Under the pieces are notes generated by a model that had not been told where the DNA came from, ran no database searches, and saw nothing but the letters and a program-made list of their open reading frames with translations. The translations under genes and the position numbers were made by a program. Positions 1 to 7,499 of a stretch of DNA of 28,839 nt are shown here, piece by piece. How positions within the stretch are numbered: position 1 is the first letter of the stretch; the number at the start of each line of letters is the position of its first letter. The stretch spans positions 1-28,839 of the forward strand of contig JBEDUI010000250.1 of NCBI GenBank assembly GCA_040414495.1, read 5' to 3'. Origin of the DNA: DATAVB01 sp040414495. Lineage in GTDB: Bacteria > Actinomycetota > Actinomycetes > Mycobacteriales > QHCD01.

Positions 1-637
1 CCGCATGCAGCTCGCGGGCCGCCCCGACCACGTCGCCCAATGTCCACAGTGGTCGGCCGGCGGCCTCGGCCAGTTCGGCTTTGTTCGGCTTGACCAGGCG
101 CGGTCCGGCGGCCAGGCCGGCCCGCAACGCCGCGCCGCTGGAGTCCAGCGCGACCGGTACGTCGACTGCTGTTATCAGCTGGGCGTAGAAGTCGGCCGGC
201 ACGCCGAGCGGGAGACTTCCGCACGCGGCCAGCCACCCCGCGCCGGTCGAAGCCGCCCGGGCCGCGCCCAGGAGCGCCTTGGATTCGGCGTCGGAGAGCA
301 CCGGCCCGGGTTCGTTCAGCTTGGTGACCGTGCCGTCCGGTTCGACCACGCTGACGTTGGAGCGGATCGACTCGGCGATCGGTACGGCGACGTGGTCGAT
401 GTCCAACAGCTCGGCCAGGTCGCGGCCGGCGGCGCCGCCCAGCGGCAGTACCGCCCGGGTCCGCTGCCCGGCCGCGGCCAGGGTGCGGGAGACGTTGATG
501 CCCTTGCCGCTCGGGTCGAGACTGGCCGGGCCGGTGGCCCGCAGTACGTCGCCGCGGCGCAACTCGGGGACGGCGAGGGTACGGTCCAGGCTCGGGTTGG
601 GGGTGACGGTGACGATCATGCCCATCATTTCGATCAT
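1..637 (-). CDS. fruK: 1-phosphofructokinase (PfkB/LacC-type), partial at window edge
   Basis: Phosphorylates fructose-1-phosphate to fructose-1,6-bisphosphate in the cytoplasm, normally after PTS fructose uptake. The reading frame opens with MIVTVTPNPSLDRT, the hallmark start of 1-phosphofructokinases. It continues with SGKGINVSRTL (sugar-binding segment), GGAAGRDL, and KPNKAEL (the family's KPNxxEL). About 210 residues are visible; the C-terminal third with the GAGD catalytic motif lies beyond base 1. The chosen ATG (635-637) overlaps the TGA of the upstream regulator gene as ATGA, which suggests translational coupling. In-frame ATGs at 628, 625 and 619 are alternatives, and 619 gives the canonical N-terminus. 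It is the second gene of a regulator-kinase operon. A tagatose-6-phosphate kinase or another LacC-type sugar-phosphate kinase is less likely given the DeoR partner. Confidence 0.88.
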   Translation of the reverse strand, partial: MIEMMGMIVTVTPNPSLDRTLAVPELRRGDVLRATGPASLDPSGKGINVSRTLAAAGQRTRAVLPLGGAAGRDLAELLDIDHVAVPIAESIRSNVSVVEPDGTVTKLNEPGPVLSDAESKALLGAARAASTGAGWLAACGSLPLGVPADFYAQLITAVDVPVALDSSGAALRAGLAAGPRLVKPNKAELAEAAGRPLWTLGDVVGAARELHA

Positions 638-1395
638 GCCTGTCGCACCTGCGGCCCGGCTCCGGTCAGCTCGGCCGCCTCGTCCTCCGCGATCTCGTCG
701 GTGATCAGTAGGTCCACATCGGACAGTGAGCCGTACCGGCACAGGCAGCTGACCCCGAGCTTGCTGTGGTCAGCCAACAGCACGGTCCGCCGGCCGACGC
801 CCAGCGCGGCCCGTTTCACCGCGGCCTCGGCGACGTCCGGGGTGGTGAGCCCGCCGGCGGCGGAGAAACCGTTGGTGCCGAGGAACGCGACGTCGACCTG
901 GGCGCTGGCCAGGTCGCGCAGTGCCCAGTCGTCGACCGCGGCCAGGGTCCGGCCGCGGACCCGTCCACCGATGATCAGCACGGTCAGCCGCGGCCGGGTC
1001 GCGAGCGCCAGCGCGATCGTGAGGCTGGTGGTGACTACGGTCAGGGGCTGGTCGGCCGGGAGGAGTTCGGCCAGCGCGGCCGGGGTCGAACCGGACTCGA
1101 GGAAGATCGTCCCGTTCTCCGGGATTTCGGCCAGCGCGGCGTGCGCGATCCGTTGCTTCTCATCGCTCAGCACGGCCGTCCGGGACCGGATCTCCGGCTC
1201 GAACCCGACCAGCCGCTCGACCGGGATCGCCCCGCCGTGCGCCCGTTGCAGCGCGCCGGCCCGGACCAACGCGGACAGGTCGCGCCGGATCGTCTCGGGC
1301 GTGACGCCCAGGTCGGTCGCGAGCGCGTTCACCTCGACCCGGCCCAGGGCACGCGCCTGCGCCAGGATCTCGCGTTGCCGCTCGGCCGCGTACAT
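634..1395 (-). CDS. DeoR-family transcriptional repressor of the fructose operon
   Basis: Sugar-phosphate-responsive repressor of 253 residues, the usual DeoR length. The N-terminal winged HTH (about residues 5-57) carries the family signature VEVNALATDLGVTPETIRRDLSAL followed by a HGGAI hinge. The remainder is the DeoRC sensor domain of isomerase-like fold, with IIGGRVRG, FLGTNGF and ADHSKLG motifs. Start ATG at 1395 has a GGAG ribosome-binding site about 10 nt upstream. The neighbour fruK starts inside its stop codon. The inferred ligand is fructose-1-phosphate or a related phosphosugar. A perfect inverted repeat sits over the predicted transcription start, so autoregulation of the whole operon is likely. 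Its assignment as FruR is from context, not from residues that identify the ligand. Confidence 0.9.
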   Translation of the reverse strand: MYAAERQREILAQARALGRVEVNALATDLGVTPETIRRDLSALVRAGALQRAHGGAIPVERLVGFEPEIRSRTAVLSDEKQRIAHAALAEIPENGTIFLESGSTPAALAELLPADQPLTVVTTSLTIALALATRPRLTVLIIGGRVRGRTLAAVDDWALRDLASAQVDVAFLGTNGFSAAGGLTTPDVAEAAVKRAALGVGRRTVLLADHSKLGVSCLCRYGSLSDVDLLITDEIAEDEAAELTGAGPQVRQA

Positions 1396-1407
1396 GCCCG
1401 ATTATCT

Positions 1408-1425
1408 CCGTTCGGATTTGAACGG
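1408..1425. promoter_or_regulatory. Candidate DeoR/FruR operator
   Basis: A perfect inverted repeat, CCGTTC-N6-GAACGG, lies between the -10 box and the regulator's start codon. Its inner end merges with the GGAG ribosome-binding site. Its position over the predicted transcription start fits repression of the operon by its own first gene product. Not experimentally supported. Confidence 0.5.
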
Positions 1426-1429
1426 GTCT

Positions 1430-1458
1430 GGTCTAACCCGGATAGGCCCGGATGTCAA
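1430..1458 (-). promoter_or_regulatory. Promoter of the DeoR-fruK operon
   Basis: On the minus strand TTGACA (1453-1458) and TAGACC (1430-1435) are separated by 17 bp, a good sigma-70-type -35/-10 pair. The -35 box overlaps the stop codon of the upstream AraC-type gene. The predicted start of transcription falls near 1423, inside the palindrome at 1408-1425. Confidence 0.55.
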
Positions 1459-2348
1459 TTGTGTACGCGACGATACGTGCTGGGCGTACGGCCGGTGACT
1501 TGGCGGAAGACGCGGGCGAAGTGCTGCCCGGACGAGAACCCGACGTCGACCCCGATCGCGGTGATCGGCAGCTCGCTGGTCCGCAGCAGCCGACCGGCCT
1601 GCTCGATCCGGCGTTCGGTGAGGTAGCGGTGTGGCGGCATGCCGACCTCAGCCGTGAACAGGGCGGCCAGGTACGTCGCGGCCAGTCCGACATCCTCAGC
1701 CAGCTCACGCAGCGACCAATTCCGGGCGTAGTCCCGGTCGAGGAGGTCGCGGACCCGCAGTACGGCGGGGTGGATGCCGTTCAACGGGCGCGGTGTCCGC
1801 GGCACCAGCAGGCGGGTTACCTCGAGTACGACCCGGTCGACCGCCAGCTGCAACCCCTGGTCGGCCAGCTCGTACCCCGAGGTCAGCTCGCGGGTGAGGT
1901 CGGCGAACGGCCCGGCCAGGGTGTGGGCCTGGCCGCGATGCAACACCGACGGGACGTCCTGCCAGCGAGTCGCCAAGCCGGTGTGCCGCTGCATGACGAC
2001 AGCGAGATCGATGGCGGCGAAATAGAAATGGTGGTTGCCGGCGGGCCGGTCGGCCATGTGGTGCACGACCCCGGGCGCGACCGCGAACAGGTGCCCGGGC
2101 TGCAGCGAGAAGAACTGCCCGTCGGCGCGCCACCGGGACAGCCCGTGCACCTGCAGATAGATCTCCCACACCGGATGCGTGTGCCGGCGGATCAGAAACC
2201 GGGCCGGCGCCCACTGCTCGCCGGCGTGGCACAACCCGCTACCGGAATCCTCCACGGTGGCGTGAAATCCGGCCCGCAGGCCGGTCGGCCGGACGACATC
2301 GATCACCTGTGGATCGTGTCCGAAGACGTGCACATCCGACAAGCTCAC
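1455..2348 (-). CDS. AraC-family transcriptional regulator with cupin sensor domain
   Basis: Transcription activator of about 297 residues. The N-terminal half resembles an AraC-type cupin ligand pocket: RRHTHPVWEIYLQVHGLSRW followed by LQPGHLFAVAPGVVHHMADR. The C-terminal ~100 residues form the double HTH, with WSLRELAEDVGLAATYLAALFTAEVG for the first helix pair and ITAIGVDVGFSSGQHFARVFRQVTGRTPSTYRR for the second. The frame is open up to a TTG at 2468, but codons from 2349 to 2468 include rare AT-rich ones (ATA, AGA), so I read that part as leader and place the start at GTG 2348. No convincing ribosome-binding site decides this. Its target is unknown; no sugar-transport gene is adjacent except the fru pair downstream. 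Confidence 0.8.
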   Translation of the reverse strand: MSLSDVHVFGHDPQVIDVVRPTGLRAGFHATVEDSGSGLCHAGEQWAPARFLIRRHTHPVWEIYLQVHGLSRWRADGQFFSLQPGHLFAVAPGVVHHMADRPAGNHHFYFAAIDLAVVMQRHTGLATRWQDVPSVLHRGQAHTLAGPFADLTRELTSGYELADQGLQLAVDRVVLEVTRLLVPRTPRPLNGIHPAVLRVRDLLDRDYARNWSLRELAEDVGLAATYLAALFTAEVGMPPHRYLTERRIEQAGRLLRTSELPITAIGVDVGFSSGQHFARVFRQVTGRTPSTYRRVHN

Positions 2349-2534
2349 GGTGCCATATTGGCCGGGCACGGACACGGGACACGGTTTCTGAATATCGCCG
2401 AATACGGAATGCAGTGCTATTTCGCATCCGGCGGTGTCCTTTCTGGACAGTATGGATTTCTTTCCCAAGATCTGAACGGCAGGGGTTTCGGATTGGGACG
2501 GTCAGTTTTCGCCATTGCTGGACTGTGTACGGCA

Positions 2535-2556
2535 GCGGCCCCAATTACGGGGCCGC
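2535..2556. repeat. 8-bp-arm inverted repeat, terminator or operator candidate
   Basis: Perfect arms GCGGCCCC / GGGGCCGC surround the 6-nt loop AATTAC. There is no T-tract on either side, so an intrinsic terminator is only possible. It lies downstream of the pspC-like gene and upstream of the AraC-type gene on the same strand. Confidence 0.4.
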
Positions 2557-2658
2557 GCCGTACCGGTTGCTCGCCATGCACCTGCCCGGCGACAATCTCC
2601 GGATTGATCGGGGCAGCGGCAATCTGGGCCGCAGGATCGATGGAATTCCGGATCCTGC

Positions 2659-2674
2659 GATCGGTCCACCGATC
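2659..2674. repeat. 16-bp near-perfect palindrome downstream of pspC
   Basis: GATCGGT-CC-ACCGATC lies 25 bp beyond the pspC-like stop codon. It could be a short transcript-end hairpin or an operator; no poly-T follows. Confidence 0.3.
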
Positions 2675-2698
2675 TATGCCGACCGGCCGGCGTAAACA

Positions 2699-2905
2699 TC
2701 AGTCCAGCTCGGGCAGCAACGCCCAGCAGGCGACGTACGCCGCGACCGCGAGGCCGCCGCTGGCGAAGAAGCCCACCACGGCGAGGATTCGGACCAGATT
2801 GAGGTCGACGCCCAGATCCTGGGCCAGACCGGCGCACACCCCACCGATCATCCGGTTGGAACGACGACGGTGGAAACGGCTCGGCGCGAGATTGGTTGTT
2901 GTCAT
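2699..2905 (-). CDS. PspC domain small membrane protein
   Basis: A 68-residue stand-alone PspC domain, whose homologues act in envelope-stress (phage-shock) responses at the cytoplasmic membrane. The N-terminus is basic (SRFHRRRSNRMIGGVCAGLAQ) and holds the GGVCAGLA family motif. A DLNLVRILAV segment follows, then a C-terminal hydrophobic helix of about 25 residues rich in Ala, Val and Leu ending WALLPE. Full length is about that of minimal actinobacterial PspC proteins. Start ATG 2905 lacks a ribosome-binding site but has CACGCT 6 nt upstream, consistent with a leaderless mRNA. No pspA or liaR-type gene is adjacent, so its partners are unknown. Confidence 0.85.
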   Translation of the reverse strand: MTTTNLAPSRFHRRRSNRMIGGVCAGLAQDLGVDLNLVRILAVVGFFASGGLAVAAYVACWALLPELD

Positions 2906-2911
2906 GTCCCC

Positions 2912-2917
2912 AGCGTG
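2912..2917 (-). promoter_or_regulatory. Leaderless -10 element of the pspC-like gene
   Basis: CACGCT on the minus strand ends 6 nt before the ATG, the spacing expected when transcription begins at the start codon. Same geometry as several other genes in the window. Confidence 0.35.
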
Positions 2918-2985
2918 CCGGCCGGAAAGCCCGCTGCCATCGGGGATCGGCCCTGAAACCGTCCCTGATTAGGATCCCTAGGCGG

Positions 2986-4245
2986 TCAGGGATTGCGGCG
3001 CATCCCGAGCTGCACGTCGGTCAGCCAGCGGGTACGGAAACCGGCCTCGCAATAGGCGAGGTAGTACTCCCACATCCGGATGAACGTCTCGTCGAAGCCC
3101 AGCCCCAACACGTCCTCGCGATGGGCCAGGAACCGGCGGCGCCATTCCTTCAGCGTCAGCGCGTAATCCGCACCGAGATCACGCCGCTCGATGACACGCA
3201 GCGCCGTATGGTCGGTCAGTAGCCGGTCGATCAACGTCGGTGAGGGCAGCAGGCCGCCGGGGAAAATGTATTTGTGCATCCAGGTGTACGAATTACGCAT
3301 CGCCAGCATTCGGTGGTGCGGCACCGTAATCGCCTGCACCGCGGCCCATCCGCCCGGCTTGAGTACGCGATCCAAGGTGGCGAAATATGCCGGCAGATAC
3401 TGTTCGCCGACCGCCTCGATCATCTCGACGCTGACGATCGCGTCGAACTGTCCCTGAATTTCGCGGTAATCGCGCAGCAACACCTCGATCCGGTCGGAGA
3501 CACCGGCGGCCGCGATCCGCTCCTGGGCCAGGCTCTGCTGCTCGGGCGAGATGGTCAGCGACGTCACCCGGGCGCCCCGCTCGCGCGCGGCCCGGATCGA
3601 CAACGCGCCCCAGCCGGTGCCGATCTCCAGCAGGTGCGTATCGGGCCCGACCCGCGCCATGTCCAACATGCCGTCGATCTTGCGTAGCTGGGCCCGGTGC
3701 AGGTCGTCGCCCGGTTCGAACCAGGCCGACGAATACGTCATGCTCTCGTCGAGGAACATCGAGAACAGTTCGTTCGACAGGTCGTAATGCCGGTGGATAT
3801 TGGAACGGGCGCCCGCGATCGTGTTCTCTTCCTCGATCGGCTGGCGCGGCTCGAACAGGCGGCGCAGGCCCTGCAACCGTTCCGGGAGGAGCGTGGTGAT
3901 CTTTTCGGCGAACACGGTCAGCAGCGCGGCGAGATCGTCGGTCGACCAGTCGCCGGTCATGTACGACTCGCCGAACCCGATCTTGGTGTCAGCGCCGATG
4001 CGGCGGTAGAACGCGTCCGGGTCGTGCAGGCGCATGATCGGCGAGTCGGGTCCGCCGCGGCCCACTGTCCGGCCATCCGGCAATGTCACCCGCATGGCGA
4101 GCAGGCGGACCGCCTGCTCGAACAGCACCTTGGCCAGCGCGGCCCGCTTCGGCGCGACCGGTGGCGCGGCCAGACCCGGCCAGTACTGCTCCTGGGGCGA
4201 CGGTACGGGGTCGCGACGATGACGTTCGGCGGCCTGCGAGCTCAC
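2986..4245 (-). CDS. Cyclopropane-fatty-acyl-phospholipid synthase family SAM methyltransferase
   Basis: Predicted to transfer a methylene or methyl group from S-adenosylmethionine to the double bond of membrane phospholipid acyl chains. 419 residues, normal for a full-length CFAS. The N-terminal ~110 residues contain GFGESYMTGDWSTDDL, typical of the lipid-docking domain. The catalytic half has NIHRHYDLSNELF, the SAM loop LEIGTGWG (about 206-213), VSVEMIEAVGEQY and MHKYIFPGG, all conserved in the family. By alignment from memory, the cysteine of E. coli CFAS in the YSCAYW motif is serine here (YSSAWF), a variant I believe also occurs in other actinobacterial members. GTG start at 4245 follows GGGAGG. 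A repeat array and an inverted repeat occupy the upstream region. Confidence 0.9.
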   Translation of the reverse strand: MSSQAAERHRRDPVPSPQEQYWPGLAAPPVAPKRAALAKVLFEQAVRLLAMRVTLPDGRTVGRGGPDSPIMRLHDPDAFYRRIGADTKIGFGESYMTGDWSTDDLAALLTVFAEKITTLLPERLQGLRRLFEPRQPIEEENTIAGARSNIHRHYDLSNELFSMFLDESMTYSSAWFEPGDDLHRAQLRKIDGMLDMARVGPDTHLLEIGTGWGALSIRAARERGARVTSLTISPEQQSLAQERIAAAGVSDRIEVLLRDYREIQGQFDAIVSVEMIEAVGEQYLPAYFATLDRVLKPGGWAAVQAITVPHHRMLAMRNSYTWMHKYIFPGGLLPSPTLIDRLLTDHTALRVIERRDLGADYALTLKEWRRRFLAHREDVLGLGFDETFIRMWEYYLAYCEAGFRTRWLTDVQLGMRRNP

Positions 4246-4270
4246 GATGCCTCCCGAGATCGGCGGTCCG

Positions 4271-4297
4271 GAGTGTGCCGTTTGTTATTACACACTC
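4271..4297. promoter_or_regulatory. Inverted repeat in the cfa-type upstream region
   Basis: GAGTGTG and CACACTC arms are separated by 13 bp of A+T-rich sequence that contains TAATAA on the minus strand, a possible -10 box. The arrangement suggests an operator around the promoter. It lies 26 bp upstream of the cfa-type start codon. Confidence 0.4.
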
Positions 4298-4329
4298 TCC
4301 CGCCGGCCATTCGCCGTTCGCTTGACGAT

Positions 4330-4384
4330 CATCACTTTCCAGGCATCACTTTCCAGACATCACGCTCGTGCATCACTTTCCCGG
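4330..4384. repeat. Array of four 13-14 bp direct repeats upstream of the cfa-type gene
   Basis: Units CATCACTTTCCAGG (4330), CATCACTTTCCAGA (4344), a degenerate CATCACGCTCGTG (4358) and CATCACTTTCCCGG (4371) follow head to tail. The array ends one base before the stop codon of the DUF1906 gene and lies about 85-140 bp upstream of the cfa-type start. It could be an iterated binding site or a small slippage product. Confidence 0.75.
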
Positions 4385-4385
4385 T

Positions 4386-5609
4386 TTACCCGGTCCGTGC
4401 GTCGATCTGGTCGGTGTCGATAGAGAGCGTGACCCGGCCGTAGCGAACCTGGTGCGAGCCCCGGTACTGGTGGATCCGCTGGTGTTTGGCCCAGAACCGA
4501 TCTGGGATGACCGAGTCGCCGAACACCCGCGGCTTGCCGTTCCAGCGGGCGATCCAGACGTCGTCGGGGTTGCGGAACCCGTCGTTGTGATGGCGCACGA
4601 TCGAGGCCCAGGTGCTCGTATAAAGGCCGGCCCGGTACCCGGACAGGTGCAGGCGATACACCCAGGCGGCCACGAATTGCAGCACGGCCCGGTTGCAGGA
4701 CGATGAACCGTGGTAGTCCTCCATATCCAGGTAGACCGGACTGCCTTTGGGGAAGCCGAATTTGGCCATGTTCTTGATCGCGTCCCGAGCGCCGTTCAGA
4801 CCCTGCGTGGTGGCCTGGCTCGGCGTGATCGGGGTGCCGATGCCCGTGCACGGCGCCTGCCGGCCGACGTAGGTGGGGATGAACCGGTAGCCGTAGCTGC
4901 GCACATCCCGGACCCAGGCGGCCGAGAGGTTCCCGTACGGACAGGCCCGATTCAGCCCGCCGATATAGATGGCGACCGCCTTGTACGGGGCGACGCTCTT
5001 GCTCCAGGCGTGCATCTCCGACCGGGACGGCGCCGCGCAGGTGTCGAACGCGGCGCCGCGCACGACCTTCGGCGCGACTGCCGGGCCGGCGTTCGGTGCC
5101 GGTGCCGGGGTGGCGGCCGGACGGGGCGGGGCGATCGCCGTGGGCGGCACCAGTGCGGCCGCGGCCTTGGCACCGGCGCTGCCGTACGTCGCGGTGATCA
5201 GCACGTTGCCCTGCCTGGCCTGCACCGTGCCGGATTCGGTCGGGATCGGTGCGCCGCTGTACGGCTGCAGACTGACCGTTTCGGTCCGGCCCACCACGTG
5301 CGCCGGGCAGGACTGGTTGGCGCCCGGAGTGCCGAGGTAGACCGCGTGCCGATCAAGCCGTACGCACCGGGTCGGGTCCTTGGCCAGGTCGTAGACCGGC
5401 CATGACCGGGGCACCGTAACGGTCGCGCCGCGATAGGTGATCGCGGCACTGTCCTTGGTGGACGGTGAGTCCGGAGTGGTCGGGCTATCACTGGACACAG
5501 TGGACTGTGCTGGCCGAGAGTCGGTCGGTGACGAGGCCAAGGCGGATGTCGCGAAAAGGGCAGGCGTGGCGAAGGTGGCGACCACGACGGCACGGCGGCC
5601 AGAGCGCAT
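4386..5609 (-). CDS. Secreted DUF1906 (glycoside-hydrolase-like) protein, copy 1
   Basis: Predicted exported protein of 407 residues. The signal peptide spans about 1-25 (RSGRR, hydrophobic core, ALA before SSP), followed by a Ser/Thr/Pro-rich stretch to about 52. A conserved ~75-residue module follows with VYDLAKDPTRCVRLDRHAVY, LGTPGANQSCPAH and GRTE. An Ala/Pro linker (about 150-187) leads to the DUF1906 TIM-barrel-like domain: GAAFDTCAAPS, AVAIYIGG, PTYVGRQAPC, VYLDMEDY, LSGYRAGLYTS, DVWIARW, RIHQY and SIDTDQ. Rv2525c of Mycobacterium tuberculosis belongs to the same family; its substrate is unsettled and probably a cell-envelope glycan. The ATG at 5609 was chosen because GAGGAG lies 6 nt upstream and a signal peptide begins there. 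The next gene upstream is a paralogue. Confidence 0.85.
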   Translation of the reverse strand: MRSGRRAVVVATFATPALFATSALASSPTDSRPAQSTVSSDSPTTPDSPSTKDSAAITYRGATVTVPRSWPVYDLAKDPTRCVRLDRHAVYLGTPGANQSCPAHVVGRTETVSLQPYSGAPIPTESGTVQARQGNVLITATYGSAGAKAAAALVPPTAIAPPRPAATPAPAPNAGPAVAPKVVRGAAFDTCAAPSRSEMHAWSKSVAPYKAVAIYIGGLNRACPYGNLSAAWVRDVRSYGYRFIPTYVGRQAPCTGIGTPITPSQATTQGLNGARDAIKNMAKFGFPKGSPVYLDMEDYHGSSSCNRAVLQFVAAWVYRLHLSGYRAGLYTSTWASIVRHHNDGFRNPDDVWIARWNGKPRVFGDSVIPDRFWAKHQRIHQYRGSHQVRYGRVTLSIDTDQIDARTG

Positions 5610-5645
5610 AAAAGGCTCCTCAGGTGCAACAAGCGGACGGTGGCC

Positions 5646-5675
5646 CCGATATCCGCTGCCAGTCTTCCTGTTCAA
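5646..5675 (-). promoter_or_regulatory. Possible promoter of DUF1906 copy 1
   Basis: Minus-strand TTGAAC (5670-5675) is followed after 17-18 bp by ATATCG/TATCGG, a moderate -35/-10 match placed about 37 nt before the start codon. It suggests the two paralogues can be transcribed separately. Confidence 0.35.
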
Positions 5676-5822
5676 TCGCGCCGGAGTCGGTAATTGTCGC
5701 TGTGGCGCGGGTCTCACGACACGAATCGGCTCGAATTAGCGCAGCGGAATGGGCATACGTGAATATCCCTCGCATCAAATAGGAATTCCAGAGTCGGAGT
5801 GTGCGCAGCACCGATTTCGCCG

Positions 5823-7019
5823 CTACGCAACCGGTCCGTCGAGATAATCGGAGTCAATGTTCAGCGTCGCGCCCCCATATGTTTGATTATGCGGACCAAG
5901 GTATTGATGCAGGCGTTTGTGTGGATTCCAGAATTGGTCGGGGATGACCGGATCGCCATAGACCGAGGCCTTGTCATTCCAACGACCGATCCAGATGGCA
6001 TCCGGGTCGTTGAATCCGGCCGTGTTGTGCCGGGCATCCAGGTCATGGAAATTGCTGCTGTAAACGCCAGCGCGATATCCGGACAGGTGCAGTCGGTGAA
6101 CCCATTCGGTGATGAAACGCAGCACGCTGCGCGAGCAGGCCGCGCTGCCGCTGTACTGCTCCATGTCCAAATACACGACGCCCTTCAGGCCGAACCGTTC
6201 CATGTCGAGGATCGCGTCGTGGGCCGCATTACGGCCGTTGATCGTGGCCAACGTCGGGTTGCTGCTGATCGCGGTTCCGACGCCGGAACACGGCGCCTGC
6301 CGGCCGACGTACGTGGGAATGATGTGGTAGCCGTCGTGGTGGATGGTGGAAACCCAGGAGGAGTTCAGGTTTCCGTCGCCACAGGCCCGGTTGATGCCGC
6401 CGATATACACCGCGACATTACGGAATGACGAGCTGCGCCAGGCGCTCATTGTCGCCTTTGATGGCGCGGTGCAGGTGTCGAATCCGTACGAGGTACCCAA
6501 TACGTCCGGGACCGGTGCCGCGCTGATTACGCCCGGCTTGGCGGCCACGCTCGGCGCGCTTTTAGCGGTGGCCGCTTTTACCGCGGTGCCGGCGAGGGCC
6601 GCGGTGGCCGAATTCGCCCCGCCGCCGCCGTACGACGCCGTGATCAGGGCCTGGCCGTTTGCGGACACCGCCTGCTCGGTGCCCGAATCGGCGTCGGTGG
6701 AGGCGGTCTGGGCGCTGGCGTCATTGGGCTCGATCAGGAGCGCCGTGGTCCGGCCGATGAGATGGGCCGGACAGCGCTGGTCGGCCCCGGGGTGCCCAAG
6801 GTAGACAGCGTGTTGGTCGAACCGGACGCAGCGGGTCGGATCCTTCGTCAGGTCGTAAACCGGCCAGCCGGCCGGCACGGCAATACGCGCCCCGGCATAG
6901 ACAATGGTCCGACCGGCTGCAGCCGCTGAATGTGATGTCGTGGTGGCCGAATTCGTCAATGTGGTGGCCGCGGCCAGAGCGACGATCAACGCGCTGGCGA
7001 CTCGAAGCGGAACGCGCAT
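5823..7019 (-). CDS. Secreted DUF1906 (glycoside-hydrolase-like) protein, copy 2
   Basis: 398-residue paralogue of the downstream gene with the same order of parts. The N-terminus is a signal peptide, MRVPLRVASALIVALAAATT. The module holds WPVYDLTKDPTRCVRFDQHA, VYLGHPGADQRCPAH and GRTTALLIEP. A long Ala/Thr-rich linker leads to a DUF1906 domain with YGFDTCTAPS, VAVYIGGINRACG, PTYVGRQAPC, VVYLDMEQY, HLSGYRAGVYSS, DAIWIGRW and NIDSDYLDG at the C-terminus. Acidic residues in DMEQ and DSD align with DMED and DTD of copy 1. ATG 7019 has AAAGG about 7 nt upstream. The 213-bp gap between the copies and their clear divergence suggest an old tandem duplication. Likely acts on the cell surface or in the medium. 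Confidence 0.85.
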   Translation of the reverse strand: MRVPLRVASALIVALAAATTLTNSATTTSHSAAAAGRTIVYAGARIAVPAGWPVYDLTKDPTRCVRFDQHAVYLGHPGADQRCPAHLIGRTTALLIEPNDASAQTASTDADSGTEQAVSANGQALITASYGGGGANSATAALAGTAVKAATAKSAPSVAAKPGVISAAPVPDVLGTSYGFDTCTAPSKATMSAWRSSSFRNVAVYIGGINRACGDGNLNSSWVSTIHHDGYHIIPTYVGRQAPCSGVGTAISSNPTLATINGRNAAHDAILDMERFGLKGVVYLDMEQYSGSAACSRSVLRFITEWVHRLHLSGYRAGVYSSNFHDLDARHNTAGFNDPDAIWIGRWNDKASVYGDPVIPDQFWNPHKRLHQYLGPHNQTYGGATLNIDSDYLDGPVA

Positions 7020-7083
7020 CGGTGGCCTTTCATATCGACAGCAATGATGCGGCGCACCGGACCCCCAGGGCTTTTTGTAGCTG

Positions 7084-7096
7084 TTCTCGACGAGAA
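7084..7096. promoter_or_regulatory. Perfect palindrome upstream of DUF1906 copy 2
   Basis: TTCTCG-A-CGAGAA, 65-77 bp before the start codon, symmetrical and well placed for a dimeric repressor or activator. The regulator is unknown. Confidence 0.4.
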
Positions 7097-7157
7097 TGTC
7101 GATTACCCGGTCTCCGTTGGCCGCGTGGGGTGTTTCCTGCGAAGGACCATACGACGC

Positions 7158-7171
7158 TGATTTATAAATCA
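7158..7171. promoter_or_regulatory. 14-bp A+T-rich palindrome
   Basis: TGATTTATAAATCA reads identically on both strands and includes TATAAA-like -10 strings in either direction. It is likely part of a promoter or operator of DUF1906 copy 2, about 140 bp upstream. Confidence 0.4.
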
Positions 7172-7499
7172 CCGGTAAACCGTGGAAGCTGGCACGCTAT
7201 TTGGCCGTAGACATTTCTCTCCCTGATACCGCGGGCAATTTCGCGGACCAGTTGCTAATGTGTGATCACGACCGAAATCACCGAACCAGGGTCATTTTCT
7301 CTGTGTAGGAATCCGAAAGATTATTGCCCAATGGGTATTTCTTGGAATGGCGTTGTCGCCGATCACGCAATAGCGGGTACGCCGGCGCTGCGCATTAAGT
7401 TCATGAGCGTGGCCAGATTTCACGGCTGAGTTGGTGATCAAACGTGATCGCCGCCGGAGCCACTTTCTGCCGGGCGGATCAGAGCGCCGGCATCTAACG

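Larger units (their letters stand above)
2349..2698. other. 350-bp gap between the pspC-like and AraC-type genes
   Basis: No supported gene. The AraC-proximal half (about 2360-2530) is clearly less G+C-rich than its surroundings and probably carries the AraC-gene promoter, although no clean -35/-10 pair stands out. An AAAGGAC Shine-Dalgarno-like string near 2439-2445 (minus strand) precedes an ATG in a frame that ends after about 67 codons and matches nothing I recognise. Two inverted repeats are listed separately. Confidence 0.5.

Noticed and set aside
2349..2468. TTG start for the AraC-type gene at 2468
   Set aside because: The extra codons are A+T-rich and rare for this genome, with no ribosome-binding site in register.
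1452..2972. 506-codon open frame antisense to the AraC-type gene
   Set aside because: No domain, opposite to a clear regulator; arises from third-position G/C bias.
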